From an uncultured Oscillospiraceae bacterium (GTDB taxonomy: Bacteria > Bacillota > Clostridia > Oscillospirales > Oscillospiraceae), in NCBI GenBank assembly GCA_910588625.1, contig CAJUQN010000045.1, positions 1 to 21,708 on the forward strand: a DNA stretch of 21,708 nt. The letters are read 5' to 3'. This document shows, one piece after another, positions 5,770-12,638 of this stretch; position 1 is the first letter of the stretch; the number at the start of each line of letters is the position of its first letter. The position numbers and the translations under genes were made by a program. The notes under the pieces are model-generated. The model did no database searches. It was not told where the DNA came from and worked only from the letters and a program-made list of their open reading frames with translations.

Positions 5770-7507
5770 TGCGATTTTTATGACCGCCCTGGCGGGGGAG
5801 CTACGCCAAACCCTGGTGGGTGGCAAGGTGGATAAGCTCTACCAGCCCGCCCGGGACGAGGCGGTGCTCTATATGCGGGCAGGACGGGACAACGTGCGCC
5901 TGCTGTTGTCTGCCAGTCCGGCCCACCCCAGGGCCCAGCTCACCAAGGTCCCCCGTGAAAACCCGGAAACGCCCCCCATGTTCTGTATGCTCCTGCGCAA
6001 GCACTTCACCGGGGCCCGCCTGCTGGAGCTGACCCAACCCTCCATGGAGCGGCTGTTAGACTTTCGCTTCGAGACCTTGGACGAACTGGGCGACCGTGTG
6101 GAGCGCCGCCTGGTGCTGGAGTGCATTGGCCGCAAGTCCAACCTCATCATGCTGGACGGCTCTGGCCGGGTCACCGATTGTATGCGCCGGGCGGACGGGG
6201 ACCTGTCCGTCAAGCGCCCCGTTATGCCGGGCCTGTACTATCAGCTCCCCGAACCCACCGGGCGGCTGGACCCCGCCGCCATGCCCCCCGACGAGCTGCG
6301 GGCCCACGTCCTGGCCAATGCTCCCGAGGAGGACGGGCAGGACAAGTGGCTGCTGGACAGCTTCAATGGACTATCTCCGTTGATTGCCCGTGAATTGGTA
6401 TTCCAGGGCGGGGGAACCCGGGAGGGGTTGGCGGATCGATTCTGTCAGCTCCTGAACCGGGTGCGGTCCGAGGATTACACCCCCACCGTCCTCATTAAAG
6501 AGGGCAAGCCCATCGACTTTACCTTTATGCCTGTGCTCCAATATGGTCCCAAGGTGGAGCTGAGGCGCTACCCCACCTTCTCCGCCCTGTTGGACGACTT
6601 CTACGAGCAGAAGGAGGCCCAGGAGCGGGTCAAACAACGGGGACAGGACTTCATCCGTTCCGTCACCCAGGCTCGGAATCGGACGGCAAAGAAGATCGTC
6701 AACCAGGAAGGCGACCTGGCCAAGACCGCGGACCGGGAAAAGCTGCGCCAATTCGGCGACATCATCACCACCAACTTTTACCAGATGAGCAGGGGGCAGA
6801 GCAAGCTGCGCGCCCAGAACTACTACGATCCAGAGGGAAAGGACGTGGATATTCCCCTAGACCCGCTCCTCACTCCCCAGCAGAACGCCGCCAAGTATTA
6901 CAAGGACTACAAAAAGGCACAGAAGGCGGAGGAAATGCTCACCATCCAGCTGGAGAAAAACCGCCGGGAGCTGGACTATCTGGACAGTGTGCTCCAGATG
7001 ATCACCCTGTCTGAAGGGGATCGGGACCTCCAGGAGATTCGCCAGGAGCTGATGGAAAACGGCTACCTAAAACAGCACAAGCGGAAAATGACCGCCAAGG
7101 GGAAGGTCAAAATTGTCCACTCCAAGCCCATGGAGTTCCGCTCCAGCGCGGGACTGACCATTCTGGTGGGTAAGAACAACAGCCAGAACGACCGGCTGAC
7201 TCTGAAGGATTCCGACAAACGGGACCTGTGGCTCCACGCCCAAAAGCTCCACGGCTCCCACGTCATTTTGAAAACCGGCGGGGCGGAGCCGGACGAGCAG
7301 TCTCTCACCGAGGCGGCCATGCTGGCGGCCTGGTTCTCACAGGGCCGGGAATCCGGCCAGGTGCCGGTGGATTACACCCCGGTCAAGGTGGTCAAAAAAC
7401 CTGCCGGAGGCAAGCCCGGATACGTGATCTACAACACTTACCGCACCCTGTACGTCACCCCCAGCGAGGAGCTGGTCCGGCAGCTGCGGGACGGCAAAAA
7501 GAGTTAA
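5759..7507 (+). CDS. rqcH: RqcH (NFACT family) ribosome-associated quality control factor
   Basis: A 582-residue protein of normal family length. It has an N-terminal NFACT-N/FbpA domain (MPFDAIFMTALAGELRQTL; MLLRKHFTGARLLEL; ECIGRKSNLIMLD), a charged helical middle likely to form the coiled-coil arm (about residues 375-420, KKAQKAEEMLTIQLEKNRRE), and a C-terminal NFACT-R (DUF814) domain (RSSAGLTILVGKNNSQND; LWLHAQKLHGSHVIL). RqcH binds obstructed 50S subunits carrying peptidyl-tRNA and recruits tRNA-Ala to add C-terminal alanine tails that mark the peptide for degradation. Older annotations call it a fibronectin-binding protein. Start: ATG 5759 inside the end of mrnC, with GGAGGAGG 6-7 nt upstream. 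Confidence 0.93.
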   Translation: MPFDAIFMTALAGELRQTLVGGKVDKLYQPARDEAVLYMRAGRDNVRLLLSASPAHPRAQLTKVPRENPETPPMFCMLLRKHFTGARLLELTQPSMERLLDFRFETLDELGDRVERRLVLECIGRKSNLIMLDGSGRVTDCMRRADGDLSVKRPVMPGLYYQLPEPTGRLDPAAMPPDELRAHVLANAPEEDGQDKWLLDSFNGLSPLIARELVFQGGGTREGLADRFCQLLNRVRSEDYTPTVLIKEGKPIDFTFMPVLQYGPKVELRRYPTFSALLDDFYEQKEAQERVKQRGQDFIRSVTQARNRTAKKIVNQEGDLAKTADREKLRQFGDIITTNFYQMSRGQSKLRAQNYYDPEGKDVDIPLDPLLTPQQNAAKYYKDYKKAQKAEEMLTIQLEKNRRELDYLDSVLQMITLSEGDRDLQEIRQELMENGYLKQHKRKMTAKGKVKIVHSKPMEFRSSAGLTILVGKNNSQNDRLTLKDSDKRDLWLHAQKLHGSHVILKTGGAEPDEQSLTEAAMLAAWFSQGRESGQVPVDYTPVKVVKKPAGGKPGYVIYNTYRTLYVTPSEELVRQLRDGKKS

Positions 7508-7520
7508 TGGAGGACGCGCT

Positions 7521-7976
7521 ATGACAGAGATCATACCCAACGACGAGCTGCGCCGGAACGCGGCAAAGTTCATTGATTTGCGTATCCAGTCCTGCACCCC
7601 GGCGTGGCCCAGGTTTGGCCACGATGTCGAACTGATGGAGGAGGAGGGCCCCGCAGGGTCCCTGTTGTTTTCCTGCCACACGGACGCCTCTATGGCCAAT
7701 CCTTTGGGAATTGTCCACGGCGGGGTTACGGCCTCTTTGGTGGATACCTGTATGGGCGTCACCTGCTCAGCCCAGTGTGAGCGGGTGGCCACCCCCACCG
7801 TCACACTGACGGTGAACTATGTCCGGCCCGTTCCTTTGGATGCGGAAATCCGGGTGCGTACTCGCACCATCCGGGTGGGGCGTACCACCGGCCAGCTTCA
7901 GGCGGAAGTATTTCCGGCGGAGGATCCGGAGGAGATTTTTGTTACGGCCAGCGGGGTATATTCAATCAGACGGTGA
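7521..7976 (+). CDS. PaaI-family hotdog-fold thioesterase
   Basis: A 151-residue single hotdog domain. The active-site helix block reads NPLGIVHGGVTASLVDTCMG, with the HGG motif (residues 66-68), upstream Asn60 and Asp75, as in PaaI/YbgC-like acyl-CoA thioesterases. The C-terminal strands (TVTLTVNYVRPVPLDAEIRV) also fit. It would hydrolyse an acyl- or aryl-CoA in the cytoplasm; the substrate cannot be read from sequence. It starts 13 nt after rqcH with TGGAGG upstream of ATG 7521 and closes the operon at a strong bidirectional terminator. Its link to mrnC and rqcH is positional only. Confidence 0.85.
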   Translation: MTEIIPNDELRRNAAKFIDLRIQSCTPAWPRFGHDVELMEEEGPAGSLLFSCHTDASMANPLGIVHGGVTASLVDTCMGVTCSAQCERVATPTVTLTVNYVRPVPLDAEIRVRTRTIRVGRTTGQLQAEVFPAEDPEEIFVTASGVYSIRR

Positions 7977-7978
7977 AA

Positions 7979-8012
7979 TAAAAAACCGCGTCCTATGGAC
8001 GCGGTTTTTTAT
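7979..8012. terminator. Bidirectional terminator between thioesterase and pullulanase genes
   Basis: AAAAAACCGCGTCC, loop TATG, then GACGCGGTTTTTT: about a 12-bp stem with an A run on the left and a T run on the right. It serves both convergent genes. Confidence 0.9.
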
Positions 8013-9938
8013 CTATAGCTGTAACAGCATTCCGCTGCGGGGGTGCACCTTGGCCCAGTTGCCCTCGGAGATCAGGGGTTTGTACTGGTCGGCGTTGACG
8101 CCGTCCGCCCGGATGGTCCACCGACCGGAGGGTAATTGGATGGCGTAGTCGTATTCGATGGCGTTGTACACAACGAACAGACGCTCCCCGCGGGGTCCGC
8201 CCTCTTCGACCTGAAAGGACACCACGCCGTCCCGATAGACGTTGGTCTCCACGATTCTCTTGGCGGCTTCCGGTTTTTTTTCACACAGCCCCGGCAGGGA
8301 CTTGCGCAAACGGATGAGCTGGCGGTAGTAGTCGGTCAGTTCACCGAAGGTCCAGGCCCGGTGCCAGTCCAGCTTGTTGATGTCGGGGGAGGACTTGTAG
8401 CTGTTATGGTCCCCCAGCTTGGTGCGGGCGAACTCCTCGCCTGCCTGGAGAAACAAGTTCCCCTGGCAGGTGAAGTAGATGAAAGCCGCCAGCTTGTTCT
8501 GGGCCAGCAGGTCCGCCCGAGAGTGCTGATAGGAGGGCGCCCCCGCCTTGCCGGAGCACTGGGCCAGTTTATCCCACAGGGTAAAGTTGTCGTGGGCGGA
8601 GATATAGTTGACCACCTGGGAACAGGCCCGGGGCCTGAAGTCCCCCACATCCCCCATCCATCCGGAGACGGCACACAAAATGGTCTCCCCCAGCCCCACG
8701 CCGCCGCTGACAAAGCCGGGCTGTTCCGCATGGAAGCAGTCGCCCTTGATGGCATCCCGGGTGGTGTCGCAGAAGATGCCGATATTGGGGTCCAGCTGCT
8801 GGATGTTGTCCTTCATGGCGGGGGCAGTGTTCGCCTCCATGGGGGAGTCCGCCGCCCGCCAGGGCTCGCCGTACAGCAGCTTTTCACCGGGACCGAATAC
8901 CGCGTCCAGCGCGTAGCGGATGCGGTTCATCAGCTCTACGGTCAAAAGGCCCATCAGATCGAAGCGGAAGCCGTCGATGTGGTACTCCTTCGCCCAATAC
9001 ATCACCGAGTGGAGGATATAATTATCCACCATGGCCCGGCCCGCCGCAATGTCGTTGCCGCAGCCCGAGCCGTTGGACAACGACCCATCCGCCCAGCGGC
9101 GGTAGTAATATCCCGGCGCGGAGCGGTCCAGCCAAGAGTCGGCGGCGTAGGTGTGGTTGTACACCACGTCCATTACCACCCGGATGCCGTTGCGGTGAAG
9201 GGCCTGGATCATCTCCTTGCACTCGCGGATTCGCACAGCGCCGTCCGACGGGTCGGTGGAGTAGCTGCCCTCGGGCAGGTTGTAGTTCATGGGGTCGTAG
9301 CCCCAGTTGAACTGCTTGCCATCGCCCCCCTCATCCACTGAGCCAAAGTCGTAGATGGGCATCAGCTGGACGTGAGTGACCCCCAGGCTTTTCAGGTGCT
9401 CCATACATAGGGGCAGGCGGCCCTTCTTGTCTTTCCAGGAGAAGGCCTTGAACTTGCCCCGGTATTCCTCTGGTACGCCGCTCTCCGGGTCGTAGGAGAA
9501 ATCCTTCACATGGAGCTCATAGATAATGTTCTCCGGCTGCTTGGGAGGGGCGCAGTCCTGGTCAAATCCCTCCGGGTCGGTGCGGGACAGATCCACCACC
9601 ATACTCCGGGCCCCGTTGCAGCCAGCGGCGGCGGCGTAGGGGTCGGCGGTGCGGCGGGTGACCCCGTCCACCGTCACCTCATAATCATAATAGACCCCAT
9701 GGAGGTCCCCCGCCAAGGTCAGCGACCACACACCTTGGTCTCCCGAGTACAGCAGCCGGTGGCCGTAGGCGGGGGCAGTATCGTTCTCGTACAAAAACAG
9801 TTCCACTCCGGAGGCCTCCGGACTCCAGAGCTTGAATACCGTCCGCTCCGGGGTGCAGGTGGCCCCCAGGTCACAGCCATCGTAGGCGTAGCGGCGGTCA
9901 AATTCCTTATTGAAGCGCTTATGATCTGTCACAATCAT
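8013..9938 (-). CDS. pulA: Type I pullulanase (GH13 debranching enzyme)
   Basis: A 641-residue protein that hydrolyses alpha-1,6 branch bonds in pullulan, glycogen or starch-derived dextrins. The N-terminal beta-sandwich (CBM48-like, about residues 25-105) precedes the GH13 barrel. Motifs seen: FNWGYDP (210-216, the type I pullulanase signature), DVVYNH (257-262), GFRFDLMG with nucleophile Asp327, YGEPW with acid/base Glu358, and SAHDN with Asp450. A C-terminal beta domain ends the protein. There is no signal peptide, so it acts in the cytoplasm on imported or stored glucan. Start: ATG 9938 gives the longest form, but GTG 9932 has better spacing (7 nt) to GGGG and may be the true start. It has its own strong promoter. 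Confidence 0.93.
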   Translation of the reverse strand: MIVTDHKRFNKEFDRRYAYDGCDLGATCTPERTVFKLWSPEASGVELFLYENDTAPAYGHRLLYSGDQGVWSLTLAGDLHGVYYDYEVTVDGVTRRTADPYAAAAGCNGARSMVVDLSRTDPEGFDQDCAPPKQPENIIYELHVKDFSYDPESGVPEEYRGKFKAFSWKDKKGRLPLCMEHLKSLGVTHVQLMPIYDFGSVDEGGDGKQFNWGYDPMNYNLPEGSYSTDPSDGAVRIRECKEMIQALHRNGIRVVMDVVYNHTYAADSWLDRSAPGYYYRRWADGSLSNGSGCGNDIAAGRAMVDNYILHSVMYWAKEYHIDGFRFDLMGLLTVELMNRIRYALDAVFGPGEKLLYGEPWRAADSPMEANTAPAMKDNIQQLDPNIGIFCDTTRDAIKGDCFHAEQPGFVSGGVGLGETILCAVSGWMGDVGDFRPRACSQVVNYISAHDNFTLWDKLAQCSGKAGAPSYQHSRADLLAQNKLAAFIYFTCQGNLFLQAGEEFARTKLGDHNSYKSSPDINKLDWHRAWTFGELTDYYRQLIRLRKSLPGLCEKKPEAAKRIVETNVYRDGVVSFQVEEGGPRGERLFVVYNAIEYDYAIQLPSGRWTIRADGVNADQYKPLISEGNWAKVHPRSGMLLQL

Positions 9939-9995
9939 TCCCCATCACTAATCGGATTTTTTACGACTCTCTGGAAACAAAAATCCAGCTCAACT

Positions 9996-10024
9996 ACTAT
10001 ATGTTTTTTTAACCCTCTTGTCAA
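9996..10024 (-). promoter_or_regulatory. Promoter of pulA
   Basis: On the minus strand: perfect TTGACA (10024-10019), 17-nt spacer, TATAGT (10001-9996). It lies about 58-64 nt ahead of the start codon, in an AT-rich stretch. Confidence 0.85.
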
Positions 10025-10066
10025 TAAAAATGACGCAAAAAGCTGTTTTTCCAAATTATACAAAAG

Positions 10067-10096
10067 ATTCCCGGTCTGTATGCACAGACCGGGAAT
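10067..10096. terminator. Terminator after the alpha/beta hydrolase gene
   Basis: A 13-bp perfect stem, ATTCCCGGTCTGT (10067-10079) / ACAGACCGGGAAT (10084-10096), loop ATGC. It is flanked by CTTTTG on the minus strand and TTTTGTTTT on the plus strand. It separates the hydrolase from the pulA promoter. Confidence 0.85.
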
Positions 10097-10102
10097 TTTG
10101 TT

Positions 10103-11065
10103 TTACTCAGCGGCCTTCTCCGGGAGACACTGCTGAAGGAAGCCGGATACCGACGCCCAATACATATTTTGGTCCGTGCCCACTGCCGCCGCATGGCCCG
10201 CGCCGGGCATCCACAGGAAATTTTTGGGGCAGCGGGCGGTTTGGTACAATTTCCCCATCATGGAGGCTGGTACGAATTTGTCGTCCACGCCGTGAATGAA
10301 CAGAGTGGGCGTCCTGGAGCGGCGAACCGCCTCAATCGGAGAGACATCCCGCAGGTCGAAGCCCGCCCGTCGCAAAACGGTTTTGCGCAAAGCGGAGAAC
10401 ATGACCCCGGCGGGCATGGGAAGGCCTGTGGGCTTATCTGCCCAATGGTTGAGCAGGTGGCGCATCTCCGCCTCAATGGAGGTATAGGAGCAGTCGGAGA
10501 CAACAGCCCGTACCTGGCGGGGCATGGGTCCGCCGGTAGCCATCAGGATGCTGGCCGCGCCCATAGACACGCCGTGAAGCACGATCTCCGCGCCCGGGTC
10601 CTTTCGGGCGATGTAGGTGGCCCAGCCGACCACGTCCAGCCGCTCATCGTAGCCCCAGCCCACGTAGCCGCCCTCGCTGTTGCCGTGGCCCCGCTGGTCG
10701 GGCAGGAGAACGTTCCAGCCCTGGTCGTTGTACCACCGGGCGATGGCGCCCATGGACTCATGGGTGTCATGATAGCCATGGAGACAGATGGCCCAGCGGC
10801 GGCGCCCCGGCAGACCGGGCACCAACGCCGCCCACAACATCAGCCCATCTACAGAGCGAATGGTGACCTCGCGGAAGCCAATCTTCCGCCGGGCCCAGGC
10901 GCGGCCATCGGCTTGGACCTGATTGACCTCTGGCTCATCCATGGGGCGGGCCTGGGGAATCATACACATATCGTAAAGGTAACTGCCCAGAGCGGCCCAG
11001 CCGCCCGCCGCACCAGCACTTGCCGCGGCCAGCCCCAGCAGTCCAAAGGTGGTTTTTTTCTTCAT
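10103..11065 (-). CDS. Membrane-anchored alpha/beta hydrolase
   Basis: A 320-residue protein. Residues about 6-30 form one hydrophobic helix (GLLGLAAASAGAAGGWAALG), probably an uncleaved signal anchor that places the hydrolase outside the membrane. The fold follows: LHGYHDTHE (oxyanion region), DQRGHGNSEG, and the nucleophile elbow HGVSMGAAS with Ser167. Asp261/Asp262 in HGVDDKFVP and His291 in GAGHAAA complete the triad. It resembles S9-peptidase-like and lysophospholipase-like hydrolases of Firmicutes; the substrate is unknown. Start: ATG 11065, with GGGAGG 5 nt upstream; the open frame to 11401 is only an extension without a start signal. It has its own promoter and terminator. Confidence 0.88.
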   Translation of the reverse strand: MKKKTTFGLLGLAAASAGAAGGWAALGSYLYDMCMIPQARPMDEPEVNQVQADGRAWARRKIGFREVTIRSVDGLMLWAALVPGLPGRRRWAICLHGYHDTHESMGAIARWYNDQGWNVLLPDQRGHGNSEGGYVGWGYDERLDVVGWATYIARKDPGAEIVLHGVSMGAASILMATGGPMPRQVRAVVSDCSYTSIEAEMRHLLNHWADKPTGLPMPAGVMFSALRKTVLRRAGFDLRDVSPIEAVRRSRTPTLFIHGVDDKFVPASMMGKLYQTARCPKNFLWMPGAGHAAAVGTDQNMYWASVSGFLQQCLPEKAAE

Positions 11066-11092
11066 GGCGGCCTCCCAAAACTCATTTATCCC

Positions 11093-11121
11093 ATCATACT
11101 CCCGGCGAGGCCGGCAGTCAA
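11093..11121 (-). promoter_or_regulatory. Promoter of the alpha/beta hydrolase gene
   Basis: On the minus strand: TTGACT (11121-11116), 17-nt spacer, TATGAT (11098-11093), about 28 nt from the -10 to the start codon. Confidence 0.8.
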
Positions 11122-11249
11122 CGGGCAAAGTGTAAAACCTTTGTAAATCCAGAGACCTTATCAAGGGAATGTGCAACGTTTCCAGGGGATTGTGTCCGCT
11201 TTTTCGGGACATTTGAAAAAAATGGCGCGAAAAAATCTCAGACAATCTC
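11122..11249. other. Intergenic stretch between divergent promoters
   Basis: No reading frame with a ribosome site and no clear hairpin. It separates the hydrolase promoter (minus) from the small-ORF promoter (plus). Confidence 0.4.
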
Positions 11250-11303
11250 TTGACTTGAACCGCCGGACGTGGTATCGTTAGGAACAGATTAGAACAGTTG
11301 TTC
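11250..11303 (+). promoter_or_regulatory. Promoter with LexA (DinR)-like operator
   Basis: TTGACT (11250-11255), 17-nt spacer, TATCGT (11273-11278). The palindrome GAACAGTTGTTC (11292-11303) sits at about +7 to +18. It fits the core GAAC-N4-GTTC of Gram-positive LexA boxes and would block the promoter when occupied. A second GAACAG half lies at 11282-11287. The operator call rests on the motif alone. Confidence 0.5.
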
Positions 11304-11326
11304 AAAAAGAGAAAGGAGGTTCGACG

Positions 11327-11380
11327 ATGGGGCAAATGAGTGCCAAGGTATACGGTCTGCCTGTTCAGGTGCAAAGCTAG
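11327..11380 (+). CDS. Small ORF, 17 residues, possibly SOS-regulated
   Basis: ATG 11327 follows a near-perfect ribosome site, AAAGGAGG, at 7-nt spacing, and a complete promoter. The frame encodes MGQMSAKVYGLPVQVQS and ends with TAG at 11378-11380. There is no hydrophobic segment, so it is not a typical membrane-acting SOS peptide. I do not recognise it. No terminator on this strand follows, and readthrough would be antisense to the tRNA-Tyr and tRNA-Thr genes. It could be a genuine micropeptide, a leader peptide, or the truncated start of a lost gene. The strong translation signals are the main support. Confidence 0.45.
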   Translation: MGQMSAKVYGLPVQVQS

Positions 11381-11397
11381 GGGTCCCTGCCTGGAAG

Positions 11398-11430
11398 GCA
11401 AAAAGAGGCCGCAAACTCACGCTTGCGACC
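11398..11430 (-). terminator. Terminator of the tRNA-Thr/tRNA-Tyr operon
   Basis: On the minus strand GGTCGCAA (11430-11423) pairs with TTGCGGCC (11414-11407; one G-T pair), and TCTTTTTG follows. It lies immediately downstream of the tRNA-Tyr CCA end. Confidence 0.8.
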
Positions 11431-11434
11431 ACTT

Positions 11435-11519
11435 TGGTGGAGGAGGATGGATTCGAACCATCGAAGGCAAAGCCAGCAGATTTACAGTCTGTCCCCTTTG
11501 GCCACTTGGGTACTCCTCC
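11435..11519 (-). tRNA. tRNA-Tyr (GTA)
   Basis: An 85-nt cloverleaf with acceptor arms GGAGGAG/CTCCTCC, discriminator A and an encoded CCA (11437-11435). The anticodon loop reads CTGTAAA, giving GTA. The long variable arm expected for tRNA-Tyr is present, and the T arm carries GGTTCGAATCC. It is second in a two-tRNA operon, 35 nt after tRNA-Thr. Confidence 0.95.
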
Positions 11520-11554
11520 ATATTCAATTGAGGGGGCAGAGCAACGGAAGAAGG

Positions 11555-11630
11555 TGGAGCTGGTGGACGGATTCGAACCCCCGACCTGCTGATTACAAAT
11601 CAGCTGCTCTACCAGCTGAGCTACACCAGC
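11555..11630 (-). tRNA. tRNA-Thr (TGT)
   Basis: A 76-nt cloverleaf with acceptor arms GCTGGTG/CACCAGC, discriminator T and an encoded CCA. The D arm reads AGCTCAGCTGGTAGAGC, the anticodon stem-loop CTGATTTGTAATCAG gives TGT, and the T arm is GGGGGTTCGAATCC. It is first in the operon, about 25 nt after the promoter -10 box. Confidence 0.95.
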
Positions 11631-11654
11631 ACATCCGCGTTCACAACGAAGGTT

Positions 11655-11683
11655 ATTATAGCAGTAGGAGACGAGTTTGTCAA
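11655..11683 (-). promoter_or_regulatory. Promoter of the tRNA-Thr/tRNA-Tyr operon
   Basis: On the minus strand: perfect TTGACA (11683-11678), 17-nt spacer, perfect TATAAT (11660-11655). The -35 box overlaps the proposed TTG start of the divergent zinc-binding protein gene. Confidence 0.9.
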
Positions 11684-11925
11684 CAGAAAATTTGAAAAAA
11701 GAAAAGAAAAAGAGAGGATGGAGCAAGACGGCAGGAGGACATTTCCAGGTCGGCCGGGAGGAGCGGTGCGACCTGTGCCGGGGGGAGCTCTACCCTGGCG
11801 ACCCCTATTTCGAGCTGGAGGACCGGGTGGTGTGCGAGTACTGTCTGGGCCGCTATGCCAAGGGGTACTTTGCCGCCCAATTACGCCATGTGGGCCGGAG
11901 CGGCCAGAGCTTTGACACTGTTTAG
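11677..11925 (+). CDS. Small zinc-binding protein of unknown function
   Basis: An 82-residue basic protein. Its centre carries two CxxC pairs, CDLCRGELYPGDPYF and VVCEYCLGRYAKGYFAAQL, a likely treble-clef or zinc-ribbon site. The N-terminus is very Lys-rich (LKKEKKKRGW). No ATG is available in frame near the start. TTG 11677 lies 7 nt after TAGGAG and is my choice; TTG 11692 is an alternative. It is the first of three tightly spaced small genes (27 nt to the next). Function is not recognised; the spacing suggests it works with the HTH protein two genes down. Confidence 0.7.
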   Translation: MSTENLKKEKKKRGWSKTAGGHFQVGREERCDLCRGELYPGDPYFELEDRVVCEYCLGRYAKGYFAAQLRHVGRSGQSFDTV

Positions 11926-11952
11926 ACAAAAAAGGAGCACTAAAGGGGATCT

Positions 11953-12216
11953 ATGACATTATACGAGCTATCACTAGAGTATGAACAGACTGCGGCGGAC
12001 CTGCGCCGCCGCATCGTGGAGCTGGAGCACGCCAGCCGGGAGACGGACAGCGAGGACCGCAGGCTCCAGCTGGAGGGGCGCATCCGGCCCCTGCGCAATA
12101 TGTACCGGGATGTGCGGGCAGTGGCCCGCCACCTGGAGCACTACTATGAAAAGCACACACCTAGACGGCCCGCCGCAGGAGGGAGACCGGTGGGCCGGAG
12201 AGGGAGGAGGATCTGA
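11953..12216 (+). CDS. Small helical (coiled-coil-like) protein, unknown function
   Basis: An 87-residue, highly charged protein predicted to be almost fully helical (YEQTAADLRRRIVELEHASR; RLQLEGRIRPLRNMYRDVRA), with heptad-like leucine spacing and an Arg/Gly-rich tail. There is no signal or membrane segment. Start: ATG 11953, with AAGGGG 4-5 nt upstream. It lies 27 nt after the zinc-binding gene and 3 nt before the HTH gene, so one transcript is likely. Such small helical partners beside sigma-like HTH proteins are common in phage-derived or conserved Clostridia gene pairs. Family not recognised. Confidence 0.72.
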   Translation: MTLYELSLEYEQTAADLRRRIVELEHASRETDSEDRRLQLEGRIRPLRNMYRDVRAVARHLEHYYEKHTPRRPAAGGRPVGRRGRRI

Positions 12217-12219
12217 GCG

Positions 12220-12537
12220 ATGCACAAAGTTTCGTATGACAATACCTATGGCACGGTGGATTTTGCGATGTATGCCGAGCTGATGGCTCAGGACAACAAG
12301 GACCAGATGAACCGCCTCAAGCGCAATCTGACCCATGCCCTGCGCCAGGATATCACCAAACGCCAGCGGGAGTACATGATGCTCTACTATGGGAAGTGTA
12401 TGAGCATGGAGGCCATTGCCCAGCAATATGGGGTGAACAAGTCCACTGTGTCCCGAACGCTAAAACGAGGGCGGCAGCGGCTGTACCGTTGTTTGCGTTA
12501 CGGTGCGGCAAACCTGTTGGAACAGGCCGAAAGTTAG
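12220..12537 (+). CDS. Sigma-70 region 4-like HTH DNA-binding protein
   Basis: A 105-residue protein. The C-terminal half is a clear sigma region 4 / ECF-type helix-turn-helix: ITKRQREYMMLYYGKCMSME, then AIAQQYGVNKSTVSRTLKRG and RQRLYRCLRY. No region 2 is present, so it is not a complete sigma factor; it resembles ArpU-like and other small phage-type activators. The N-terminus is helical and acidic. Start: ATG 12220, 3 nt after the upstream stop, with GGAGG about 9 nt away, so translation is probably coupled. It presumably binds DNA and may help recruit RNA polymerase; its target is unknown. Codon use resembles its neighbours, so there is no sign of recent transfer. Confidence 0.8.
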   Translation: MHKVSYDNTYGTVDFAMYAELMAQDNKDQMNRLKRNLTHALRQDITKRQREYMMLYYGKCMSMEAIAQQYGVNKSTVSRTLKRGRQRLYRCLRYGAANLLEQAES

Positions 12538-12549
12538 TTGTTTTCACAA

Positions 12550-12578
12550 TTGTAAACGGCCTCAGCCTGTGATATGAT
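12550..12578 (+). promoter_or_regulatory. Promoter of the HAD phosphatase gene
   Basis: TTGTAA (12550-12555), 17-nt spacer, TATGAT (12573-12578). A small hairpin (GCAGC ... GCTGC, 12590-12611) lies in the short leader. Confidence 0.7.
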
Positions 12579-12638
12579 AAATTTAAGTGCAGCATCCTGC
12601 GGGACGCTGCGACAAATATCATGAGCTGAGGTCACGAT

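Noticed and set aside
8136..9341. Plus-strand open frame of 401 residues inside pulA
   Set aside because: Antisense shadow; rich in Val, Gly and His with no motif, while the minus frame holds every pullulanase motif.
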